This document shows, one piece after another, positions 8,044-15,625 of a DNA stretch of 64,000 nucleotides. Position numbers and translations under genes: made by a program. The notes beneath the pieces were generated by a model. That model did not search any database and had not been told where the DNA came from. It was given only the letters and a program-made list of their open reading frames with translations. Source of the DNA: Rubrobacter_D sp963840835 (lineage in GTDB: Bacteria; Actinomycetota; Rubrobacteria; Rubrobacterales; Rubrobacteraceae); the NCBI GenBank assembly GCA_963840835.1, contig CAWJAM010000013.1, forward strand, positions 186,001 through 250,000, in the 5' to 3' direction. Position 1 is the stretch's first letter. The number at the start of each line of letters is the position of its first letter.

Positions 8044-9525
8044 TTAGCCTCCGGTCCGGGAGCCGGTTCCCGCGGCAAAGTCCTCCTCGGTCATCAGCCT
8101 CTCGCCGGCCCGACGCGTCGCGGCGTTGCGGACTAACGTGACTACGATCCCCGCGACGACCCAGAGCGCGGCGATGATGGGGTACCACGCCGCGGCGTCC
8201 GTCGGATAGGGGTACACGTTGCGCAACAGCGTGTAGCCGATAACGACCAGCGCCAGGAAAGGCACGACGACCTCCCACGCGGCGACCTGTCGCTCGCCCG
8301 AGAGGAAAAGCAGCTTCGCGGCCCCGATGGTGGCGAGCGCGTACACGAGAAGCAGGACCAGAGTCCCTATCGTCCCCGATGCCACGAACAGGTCGAAGGG
8401 CGCCAGGCCGAACACGAACCAGCCGAGCAAGATAATGACGTATGCACCGGTAGCGACGGTTGCCGTGGAACGCGCCGGGACGCCGCTCCGAAAAGAGATA
8501 GTGCCGAGCGCAGCAGGGCCGACCTCATCGCGCGAGAGCGCGTACAGGAGCCGCGCGGCTCCCACTACGCAAGCCAGCGCGCAACCGAAGGCGCTGACTG
8601 CGGCGCCGATGGTAATTAGCTCACCGACCCAACCCGCGACGAACAGGCTGCCGAGATCGCCGAGCAGCGAGCCTGACGCGATGAACTCCTTGACGCCCTT
8701 CGCGTCGGTTCCGAAGCCCATCACCTCGATGGCCGTGACGAAGATGAAGTACAGGCCGCCGAAGATGGCCACCCCGAGGATCGCGCGCGGTATGTCGCGG
8801 CGGGGCTCTTGAGCCTCCTCGCCCAGCGTCGCGGCCGCCTCGAACCCGGCGAAGGAGAGGAACCCGAACACCACCCCGAGGAACACTGCAGAGAGGCCCG
8901 TCCCGCCCGGTACCGAGAACACCGAGAAGTCCAGAGTGTTGCCGTTGGGGGCCGTGCCCGTCGCGAGCCGGATCAGGACGATAACGCTCACGATGAGTAT
9001 GAGCGCGACGGTAGTCCCCTCGATAATGAGCAGAACTCTCGTGCCCCCCCGAATGTTCGAGGCCGCGAGCGCCCATACGCCTGCGAGTGCTATCGCACCG
9101 ACCACGAAGGGCGCCCACCCTGGCTGGTTCGTCCAGATGCCGAGGGCGTCGAGGAACTCCGCCCCGAAGATTCCGGCCGCGGTAGAGGTGACGACGCCGT
9201 AGAAGGTGTAAGTTCCCATCAGCGCCCACCCCGAGATGACGCCGGCCCTGGGGCCGAGCGTCGCCCCGACGAAGCCGTACACGCTGCCGGCGTGGTTGAA
9301 GCGCTGGGTGAGCCGGACGAAGGTCCAGGCGATCAACAGCACCCCGATGGTCGCCAGCACGAACGCGAGCGGGACGGCACGCCCGACGCTGCCCGCAGTG
9401 CCCTGAGGGTTGATGTTGGCCGCCATCGAAGGCGCCATAAGCGCCAGCGAGATGCCGACCGCCTCCCACAGATGCAACTCACGCCGCAGGTGCGGTCTCT
9501 CAGTCCTACTGGCTTCTGTGGTCAC
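8044..9525 (-). CDS. APC-superfamily amino acid/amine permease
   Basis: A 493-residue integral membrane transporter with about 12 helices. The N-terminal signature (LHLWEAVGISLALMAPSMA), the FGFLSFAGFEAAATLGEEAQEPRR segment in helix 6/loop and the GWF/TL pattern are typical of the APC family. The start is GTG at 9525, with AAAGGAG upstream. It is the first gene of a minus-strand set with the GS-like ligase (72-109 bp downstream) and the FluG-type hydrolase, so the cargo is probably the amine or amide those enzymes process. Proton coupling is a family property, not visible here. Confidence 0.87.
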   Translation of the reverse strand: MTTEASRTERPHLRRELHLWEAVGISLALMAPSMAANINPQGTAGSVGRAVPLAFVLATIGVLLIAWTFVRLTQRFNHAGSVYGFVGATLGPRAGVISGWALMGTYTFYGVVTSTAAGIFGAEFLDALGIWTNQPGWAPFVVGAIALAGVWALAASNIRGGTRVLLIIEGTTVALILIVSVIVLIRLATGTAPNGNTLDFSVFSVPGGTGLSAVFLGVVFGFLSFAGFEAAATLGEEAQEPRRDIPRAILGVAIFGGLYFIFVTAIEVMGFGTDAKGVKEFIASGSLLGDLGSLFVAGWVGELITIGAAVSAFGCALACVVGAARLLYALSRDEVGPAALGTISFRSGVPARSTATVATGAYVIILLGWFVFGLAPFDLFVASGTIGTLVLLLVYALATIGAAKLLFLSGERQVAAWEVVVPFLALVVIGYTLLRNVYPYPTDAAAWYPIIAALWVVAGIVVTLVRNAATRRAGERLMTEEDFAAGTGSRTGG

Positions 9526-9871
9526 AACAACTCCTTTGCTCGACCGAAGACCTCTCCCATCCCACGAAAGTGCTCACAATATCTCACGCCACGGGGCCAT
9601 GGTCCATAGCACCAGATACTTCGCACACCCTGCGCGGAAGCGCTGCGAGCAAGCGATGATCGACGCATAGAATCGAAACCAGAGAACTGGGCAATGCTAC
9701 TGCTCATGTCATGCTCGCCGCCCTACCAAGGCCGATTGCCACGCCTATGGATACGAGGACCCCCGCCCTGTTTGCAGCCGAATATAGTCTCATGTATTGC
9801 AATTGTCGGGCCAACGGCCACCGGGGCCGCATCGATGCGGCCCCGGTCCTTACGCTACGTGCTCGGTGCCC
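9526..9871. other. Gap with no convincing gene
   Basis: This 346-bp stretch separates two minus-strand genes. Short open frames exist, but none has family-like sequence or a good ribosome-binding site. The only clear structure is the long palindrome at 9820-9847. Confidence 0.6.
9820..9847. terminator. 28-bp perfect palindrome, probable terminator
   Basis: A perfect 28-bp palindrome centred on ATCGAT, with CCGGGGCCGC-type GC-rich arms, lies 25 bp past the stop of the FAD oxidase gene. There is no clear T-run, so it may be a symmetric terminator or a protein-binding site. Confidence 0.5.
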
Positions 9872-11284
9872 TTACTGTCCGTTTTGCGAGGGGGCGATGT
9901 TGCGGTTGAAGCGGAAGAGGTTCTGTGGGTCGTAGCGGTCCTTGAGGGCGACGAGGCGCTCGTAGTCCTCCGGCGCGTAGGCGGCCTTTACCCTCTGGGC
10001 GCTCGCGCCTCCGAGCTCCATGAAGTTGACGTAGGTGTCGCCGGTCTGGAAGGGGCGCGTCGCCTCGGCCACGCGGGTGAGGTAGGCCATGATCCCTTCC
10101 GCCATCTCCGGGGTGAAGGCCGGCCCGACCCCGTTCATGATGAACCCGGAGTCGCCCTTGCCCATGGTGCTCAGGCGGTCTGCGGTGCGCGTAAGGGCGC
10201 CGCCGAGTTGCCGGATCTCCAGCAAGATCAGGGGCGACTCGGAACCGGCGCCGGCAACCTCAACTAGCGTCTCTATGGCCTCCGGCGAGAGCTCGCGCAG
10301 CATCTCGGAGTGCTGGCGGGCCCCCATCGGGTCAACGGGGTCCATGCTTATGGAGTCCATGGCCGCGAAGGGCATCGGACCGAAGGTGTCCATGATCGGC
10401 TCGCCGAGTCCCTCGCGCACGGGGCGCAACATCTCCTCGCCGTCCCCGGGCGACTCCCCACAGTAGCAGCCGCGCAGCGCTATGACGGATCTGCCCCGCA
10501 GCAGCTCGGGCAGCGCGGGCAGCGGGGGGATGTTGAGGAACGCCACCCCCGTCGACCATTCGTCCGGGAGATCTGCGCTCCAGCGGGCGTAGGCGTCCAA
10601 CACCTCGGCCGCCTTCTCCATGGGATAGAAGATGTCGCCACCGTAGAGAGTTCCTACGGGGTAGAGGTCGAACTTTAGGGAGGTTACTATCCCGAAGTTG
10701 CCGCCCCCTCCCCCTAGCCCCCAGAACAGGTCGGGGTTGTCCTCGGCACTCAAGCGTACCAACTCGCCGGCAGCGGTTACTACGTCGGCCTCCCTCACGC
10801 TCGCGGCATTGAAGCCGTACTTACGCCCGAGCCACCCGAAGCCGCCGCCCATCGTGTAGCCGACGACGCCGACGTGGGAGGTGGAGCCCATAAGCCCGCC
10901 CAGGCCGTGCGGCTGGGCCTCCTGGACCACGTCTGCCCACAGCGCGCCGGCCTCGACCCTCGCGGTCCTTGATACGGGGTCCACCCTGACCCCCCTCATC
11001 TTCGAGGTGTTGATCAGGACGCCTCCGTCGCACGGGGCGCCGACCCCGTGGCCCGTCGCCATAACCCCGACGCCGATCCCCGCGTCGCGGGCGAAACGCA
11101 CGGCGGCCATCACGTCGGCGGCGCCCCCGGCCACGACCACCAGCGCCGGAGCCTGATGGGCGGCCAGGTTCCACGCCCGGCTCGCGTCATCGTAACCCTC
11201 CTCACCGGGCACGTGCGCGGTGCCGCGCAGGCCGGCCCGCAAAGTCTCCAGCGTAGAACCCTGCATCATCGTCTCCACAAGCAT
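9872..11284 (-). CDS. FAD-linked oxidase, BBE type
   Basis: A 470-residue flavoprotein of the PCMH/berberine-bridge group. The FAD-binding half contains a His in ATGHGVGAPCDGG that would carry 8-alpha-histidyl FAD, then TSHVGVVGYTMGGGFGWLGRKYG, NPDLFWGLGGGGGNFGIVTS and the C-terminal BBE tail (YDPQNLFRFNRNI). I do not see the second flavin-linking Cys of bicovalent members. Substrates in this family are sugars or alcohols, or secondary metabolites; which one is unknown. The start is uncertain by a few codons, since ATGs at residues 1, 6 and 7 all have GGAG-like sequence nearby. Confidence 0.85.
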   Translation of the reverse strand: MLVETMMQGSTLETLRAGLRGTAHVPGEEGYDDASRAWNLAAHQAPALVVVAGGAADVMAAVRFARDAGIGVGVMATGHGVGAPCDGGVLINTSKMRGVRVDPVSRTARVEAGALWADVVQEAQPHGLGGLMGSTSHVGVVGYTMGGGFGWLGRKYGFNAASVREADVVTAAGELVRLSAEDNPDLFWGLGGGGGNFGIVTSLKFDLYPVGTLYGGDIFYPMEKAAEVLDAYARWSADLPDEWSTGVAFLNIPPLPALPELLRGRSVIALRGCYCGESPGDGEEMLRPVREGLGEPIMDTFGPMPFAAMDSISMDPVDPMGARQHSEMLRELSPEAIETLVEVAGAGSESPLILLEIRQLGGALTRTADRLSTMGKGDSGFIMNGVGPAFTPEMAEGIMAYLTRVAEATRPFQTGDTYVNFMELGGASAQRVKAAYAPEDYERLVALKDRYDPQNLFRFNRNIAPSQNGQ

Positions 11285-11436
11285 CTCCGTTCTCTAAAGA
11301 GTTGCGGACCGTAAAAGCCTGTTTCTCCCAGCCCGTCAAGACAACAGGTCGCAGTTTAACCTTCGAGAACAGAACGCGCATCCCCCATTTGGGCTATTTT
11401 CGGGGCCGATCTAGCAACCCCAAATAGATCCGGGCG

Positions 11437-12405
11437 CTACAGCCAGCCGCGGCGCTTGAAGACCAGGTAGAGCATGAGTGAGGTGATCGCCATGAGCACA
11501 AGGGCGAAGGGGTAGCCGAAGAACCAGTTCAGCTCGGGCATGTGGCTGAAGTTCATGCCGTAGATCGTCCCAATAAGTGTGGGAGCGAACAGGATCGCGG
11601 CCCAGGCGGAGATCTTCTTTACCTCCTCGTTCTGGGTCAGGCTGGCCAGGGTCAGGTTCACGCTGAGGATGCTCTGCAGCAGCTCGCGAAAGCCAGCGAG
11701 CCGTTCCGTGACCTGCAGGAGGTGGTCCTGCACATCGCGCAGGTACTTGCGTACCTCCGGGTCGACATCCGTTGTCTCCTCGTGGATCAAGTTCCCGAGC
11801 ACGTCCCCGAGCGGCTCGGTCGCCCGCTGGAACTGGATGACCTCTCGCGAGAGCTCGTAGATCCTGCGCGACACGTTGGGATCACCCCCGAAAACCTCGG
11901 CCTCTATCTCCTCGATGTCGTTCTCGAGGCCGTCGACCACAGGCATGTAGTCGTCGACGACACGGTCCATGATGGCGTGAAATATTGCCTCGGGTCCCTT
12001 GCGCAACAGCTCGGGGTCGGCCTCGAGGTCCCTGCGCACGTCGCCCACGTCGGGCGACTCGCTGTGGCGCACGGTTACGACGAAGTCCTCGCCCACGAAG
12101 ACGTGGATCTCCCCGAACTCGACCCTCTCCTCCTCGTCGAGGTACCGGGCCGGCTTGAGCACGACGAAGAGGGACCCGCCGTAGCGTTCCAGCTTGGGCC
12201 GCTGGTGGGCCTCCGTGGCATCCTCGACGGCCAGCCCGTGCAAACCGAACTCCTCGGCGACGGACGAAAACTCCTCCTGCGTCGGCCTGTAGAGGCCGAT
12301 CCAGGCCACCCCGCGCCGCTCCCTGAGGGCTACGTAGGTCTCCCGTAGGGTGCCTGGCTCCGCCGTGCGGCGACCGTCCACGTAGATGGCGTTGTCCACG
12401 ATCAC
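11437..12405 (-). CDS. corA: CorA-family Mg/Co transport protein
   Basis: A 322-residue magnesium channel. The soluble N-terminal two thirds is followed by two membrane helices. The signature GMN is present as TIYGMNFSHMPELNW between the helices, with the second helix ending in a basic KRRGWL tail, exactly the CorA layout. The length matches the family. The start is GTG at 12405. There is no ribosome-binding site, but TATAAT lies 6 bases upstream, so translation is expected from a leaderless mRNA. It is a pentameric inner-membrane protein by family knowledge. Confidence 0.92.
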   Translation of the reverse strand: MIVDNAIYVDGRRTAEPGTLRETYVALRERRGVAWIGLYRPTQEEFSSVAEEFGLHGLAVEDATEAHQRPKLERYGGSLFVVLKPARYLDEEERVEFGEIHVFVGEDFVVTVRHSESPDVGDVRRDLEADPELLRKGPEAIFHAIMDRVVDDYMPVVDGLENDIEEIEAEVFGGDPNVSRRIYELSREVIQFQRATEPLGDVLGNLIHEETTDVDPEVRKYLRDVQDHLLQVTERLAGFRELLQSILSVNLTLASLTQNEEVKKISAWAAILFAPTLIGTIYGMNFSHMPELNWFFGYPFALVLMAITSLMLYLVFKRRGWL

Positions 12406-12411
12406 AGCCGC

Positions 12412-12417
12412 ATTATA
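12412..12417 (-). promoter_or_regulatory. corA -10 box, leaderless start
   Basis: Consensus TATAAT on the minus strand, 6 nt (GCGGCT) before the GTG start of corA. The upstream side abuts the octad repeat beginning at 12433. Confidence 0.6.
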
Positions 12418-12432
12418 CGCCCGGAAAAGAGC

Positions 12433-12617
12433 AAGTCAGCACTTCAGCAAGTCAGCACTTCAGCAAAGGAAACGCCGGACGGAATGCTCGTGGTAGGGAA
12501 GGGTCGATTCTACAGCGAACCGCCCTGAAGGATGCTCCAAGCGGTCGTCATCCCGGCGCGGGAGGCGTTTCGTTGGCGTGTGTTGGCTGACTTGCTGACA
12601 AGCTGAAATGCTGAAAG
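12433..12617. repeat. Octad inverted-repeat element, MITE-like
   Basis: The left arm is a 16-bp unit, AAGTCAGCACTTCAGC, twice in tandem (12433-12464). The right arm (12583-12617) is its inverted, diverged counterpart with an 8-bp period (GGCTGA, TTGCTGA, AAGCTGA, ATGCTGA). Inside, GAAACGCC near the left is matched by GGCGTTTC near the right. There is no coding frame. It fills the space between corA and the exporter permease. Confidence 0.65.
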
Positions 12618-12619
12618 CT

Positions 12620-13432
12620 CTATCGCGCGGCGACGCGCCTGTACAGGGAGACGGAGAGAGGAACGAAGACAGCGAGGATACCGACGCACCAGGCTAGGGC
12701 CTGCCAGCCGTGCGATCCTACGGGCTGGTCGAGCAGGAAGCCCCGCACGGCGTCGATGACCTGCGTTATGGGCTGGTGGTCGGCGAAGGCTTTCAGCCAT
12801 CCCGGCATGTTGTCCGTCATCACGAAAGCGCTTGAGGCGAAGGTCAGCGGGAAGAGCCAGATAAAGCCGGCCGACTGCACGGCCTCGGTGCTCCGCAAGA
12901 GGAGCGCCACGGTAGCCCCGATCCAGGAGAACGAGAAGCTGAGCAGCAGCAAGAGCCCGATGGCTCCTGCCCAGCCGGCGAGGCCAGCCTCGGGACGGAA
13001 ACCGACGAGGATCCCGACGACGAGCATCACGAGAACGACGAAGAGGTTGCGGACCAAATCGGCGATGGTGCGGCCCGTGAGGACGGCGGAGCGGGCCATG
13101 GGCAGCGAGCGAAAACGGTCCACGAGTCCCTTCTGCAGATCCTCGGAGAGGCCTATCCCCGTGCTCACCGACCCGAAGGCGACGGTCTGGACGAAGATAC
13201 CGGCCATGAGGTAGTTGACGTAGCTCTCGCCGCCAACGTCGATGGCGCCGCCGAACACGTACCGAAAAAGGAGCACGAACATGACAGGCTGTATGGTCGC
13301 GAAGACCAAGAGCTCTGGTATGCGCGGGATCTGGACGAGGTTACGCTTGGCGAGCACCCACCCGTCGGCGAGCGCCCAGTAGAGCTTACCGTGCCTGCGT
13401 GGCTGCACGCTGCTGTTCATCGCTGCGCTCAT
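12620..13432 (-). CDS. ABC-2 permease, DrrB type
   Basis: A 270-residue membrane component of an ABC exporter with six hydrophobic segments (for example LVFATIQPVMFVLLFRYVFGG, LFVVLVMLVVGILVGF and FIWLFPLTFASSAFVMTDNMPGWL, the last being the ABC-2 signature loop). It overlaps the ATPase gene by 4 bp and is certainly translated with it. The pair resembles DrrAB, which exports daunorubicin and other hydrophobic drugs; the actual cargo here is unknown. Confidence 0.88.
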   Translation of the reverse strand: MSAAMNSSVQPRRHGKLYWALADGWVLAKRNLVQIPRIPELLVFATIQPVMFVLLFRYVFGGAIDVGGESYVNYLMAGIFVQTVAFGSVSTGIGLSEDLQKGLVDRFRSLPMARSAVLTGRTIADLVRNLFVVLVMLVVGILVGFRPEAGLAGWAGAIGLLLLLSFSFSWIGATVALLLRSTEAVQSAGFIWLFPLTFASSAFVMTDNMPGWLKAFADHQPITQVIDAVRGFLLDQPVGSHGWQALAWCVGILAVFVPLSVSLYRRVAAR

Positions 13433-14433
13433 GCGATCTCCTTTTCGTCGAGACGCTGCTCGCCTTCCTCGGCGTCGGGCTCCGCCGCGCGGCCCGTGAG
13501 GGTGAGGAAGACGTCGTCGAGGGTGGGACGGTGCAGACCCAGCTCATCACCCTGCACCCCAGCCGCGTCGAGGTCGCGGACGACGGCCGCTAAAAGACCT
13601 GGACCGCCGGCCACCGTCGTCCCCAGGTACCCGCGTTCGGCGTCCACGCGTACGCCGCTTTCGCCGTGGGCGTAACGCTCGAGCACTCTGGCGGCGGCTT
13701 CGAGTCCGTCGCCCCTCGCCACGGTCACCTCCAGTCGCTCGCCGCCGACCCGCGCCTTGAGCTCGCCCGAGGTGCCCTCGGCGATCACCCGCCCGGCATC
13801 TACGACGACGATCCTGTCTGCCAGCCGGTCCGCCTCATCCAGGTACTGCGTCGTCAGGAGCAGCGTCGTCCCGCCTGAGACCAGCTCTCCGATAATGTCC
13901 CACATCGTGATGCGGCTTCTGGGGTCGAGCCCCGTTGTCGGCTCGTCGAGGAAGAGGACGGGCGGCGAGAAGACGAGGCTCGCCGCCAGGTCGAGCCGGC
14001 GGCGCATGCCGCCAGAGTACGTCTTGGCTAGCCGCGAGGCGGCGCCTACGAGGTCGAAACGCTCCAGGAGCTCGTCAGCCTTCATTCTAGCCTGCTTCTT
14101 CGGCAGGTGGTAGAGCCGTCCGACCATCTCCAGGTTCTCGCGGCCCGTGAGGTACTCGTCCACGGCGGCGTACTGGCCGGTGAGCCCGATGCGCGATCGC
14201 AACTCGTCCGCCTGCCGCACGACGTCGAGGCCAGCGACCTCGGCCCGCCCCGCGTCCGGCTCGAGGAGCGTCGTCAGAATGCGTACCGCCGTGGTCTTGC
14301 CCGCTCCGTTGGGCCCAAGCAGGCCAAGGACCGTACCCCGCTCCACGCGCAGATCGATCCCGTCGAGCGCCAGGGTCTTACCGTAGCTCTTCCGTAAACC
14401 TTCTGCCAATATGGCGGGTCTGTTCTCCGTCAC
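13429..14433 (-). CDS. ABC exporter ATPase, DrrA type
   Basis: A 334-residue ATP-binding subunit. Walker A is GPNGAGKTTAVR, the signature is YSGGMRRRLDLAASL and Walker B is VLFLDEPTTGLD, followed by a D-loop and a switch His region (LLTTQYLDEADRLAD). The C-terminal extension with VFLTLTGRAAEPD is typical of the daunorubicin-resistance subgroup. It is co-translated with the permease. Drug export is inferred from family only. Confidence 0.9.
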   Translation of the reverse strand: MTENRPAILAEGLRKSYGKTLALDGIDLRVERGTVLGLLGPNGAGKTTAVRILTTLLEPDAGRAEVAGLDVVRQADELRSRIGLTGQYAAVDEYLTGRENLEMVGRLYHLPKKQARMKADELLERFDLVGAASRLAKTYSGGMRRRLDLAASLVFSPPVLFLDEPTTGLDPRSRITMWDIIGELVSGGTTLLLTTQYLDEADRLADRIVVVDAGRVIAEGTSGELKARVGGERLEVTVARGDGLEAAARVLERYAHGESGVRVDAERGYLGTTVAGGPGLLAAVVRDLDAAGVQGDELGLHRPTLDDVFLTLTGRAAEPDAEEGEQRLDEKEIA

Positions 14434-14535
14434 GCGCCATCCTTCCGTGAGGTTCTCGCCAACTGATTAAGCTAGAAAAGCCCGCTGATGCACCCGAAAT
14501 TCACACGTTCGATGCAGGTTTAGCGCTACGGGTCT

Positions 14536-15306
14536 CTATTCGTCAGTATGGCCCTCGAAGACGGCGAAAGCGGCGCCCTGGGGATCGCCGAGAACGGCGA
14601 TTCTTCCTGCCGGGAGATCCATGGGCCCGGCAAGCTGCGCACCGCCTAGCTCTCTTGTCTTCTCGACGGCCTCGTCCGAAGAGGAGACCGTGAAGTAAGG
14701 GAGCCAGAAGGAAGGGGCGTCGCCGTGCTGCTCCGACATCGGCATGAAGCCGCCGTTCTGAGACCCTGAGTTCTTGATCGTGGTGTAGACCAGCATTCCG
14801 TCCTGCTCGATTGGTTCGATCTCCCAGCCAAAAAGTACGCTGTAAAAGTCGCCCGCCGCCCCCGAGTCACGGGTCTGGAGCTCGTTCCAGCCCATACAGC
14901 CAACGTCGTTGACCCGTCCGGCGCCGATGTGCGCCTGTGGCTCCCACACGCAGAGCATTGCGCCGCCGGAATCGGCGAACACGGCCATGCGGCCCAACCC
15001 CATCACGTCGAAGGGCTCCTCGAATATTCTGGCGCCGAGCTGTCTTGCCTTTGCAGCGGTCTCGTCCGCGCTCGAGACGCTGACGTAGTTATTCCAGTGC
15101 GCGGGTTGTGCGTCTTGCTGAACCATAGCGCCCACCGCGTCGCCCCCGACGTGGCACATCGTGTAGACGCCACCGCCAGGGAGCTCGTCGTCCCTGAACT
15201 CCCAGCCGAACAGGCCGCCGTAGAAGGCTTTCGCACCCTCGGCATCGGGCGTCGAGAGATCCACCCAGCAGAACGTTCCCGGCTCGTATGATTCCCTTTT
15301 GCCCAT
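14536..15306 (-). CDS. Two-domain VOC (glyoxalase-like) protein
   Basis: A 256-residue protein made of two vicinal-oxygen-chelate domains. Repeat one starts near FCWVDLSTPDAEGAKAFYGGLFGWEF and repeat two near NELQTRDSGAAGDFYSVLFGWEIE; both end with a GRMAVFADSGGAMLCVWEP / GRIAVLGDPQGAAFAVFEG strand. The hydroxylase/bleomycin-resistance-like layout is common in actinomycetes (27-kDa antigen Cfp30B-like). Metal ligands are not obvious in both halves, so catalysis is uncertain. No operon partner is seen. Confidence 0.82.
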   Translation of the reverse strand: MGKRESYEPGTFCWVDLSTPDAEGAKAFYGGLFGWEFRDDELPGGGVYTMCHVGGDAVGAMVQQDAQPAHWNNYVSVSSADETAAKARQLGARIFEEPFDVMGLGRMAVFADSGGAMLCVWEPQAHIGAGRVNDVGCMGWNELQTRDSGAAGDFYSVLFGWEIEPIEQDGMLVYTTIKNSGSQNGGFMPMSEQHGDAPSFWLPYFTVSSSDEAVEKTRELGGAQLAGPMDLPAGRIAVLGDPQGAAFAVFEGHTDE

Positions 15307-15514
15307 TGGCTACTCTCCTTTTCCGCCACCCAGAATCGTCCAAGAAACTGCACCAGAATTCTACGTGCGCGCCCCCCGTTCCCAACCGGCAAACGTCACG
15401 GCAAGAGGGAAGTCGTGACGAGAGAACGGCGCCCGAATCACCGGCGAATCGGTTGACGCCATGTGCGGCCGTGTGCTGTACTTCTTGCAACGGACCATCG
15501 ACCAGGGAGAGGAA

Positions 15515-15625
15515 AATGCGAGCAGCGTTCGTGTCTATCCAGGAGGTAATTACCACCTATCTAGAGGACATGACGCTTTATGGGCACCTTGAACCTTGGG
15601 ATTTTGGCGCATGTAGACGCCGGTA
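15515..15625 (+). CDS. Possible 36-residue leader peptide overlapping the tet start
   Basis: ATG at 15515 has GGGAGAGGAAA just upstream and opens a 36-codon frame (MRAAFVSIQEVITTYLEDM...) ending near 15625, inside the first codons of the GTPase gene in another frame. It spans the AGGAGG that serves that gene. The position suits a leader peptide or translational coupling, but no homologue is recognised and it may be chance. Confidence 0.25.
15541..15558. promoter_or_regulatory. Near-palindrome over the tet ribosome-binding site
   Basis: AGGAGGTAATTACCACCT is a near-perfect palindrome with one mismatched pair and includes the AGGAGG upstream of the GTPase start. It could be an operator. As RNA it lacks a loop, so a hairpin is unlikely. 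Confidence 0.35.

Noticed and set aside
9694..10267. Plus-strand frames across the FAD oxidase 3' end
   Set aside because: They have no recognisable protein pattern and overlap the long palindrome.
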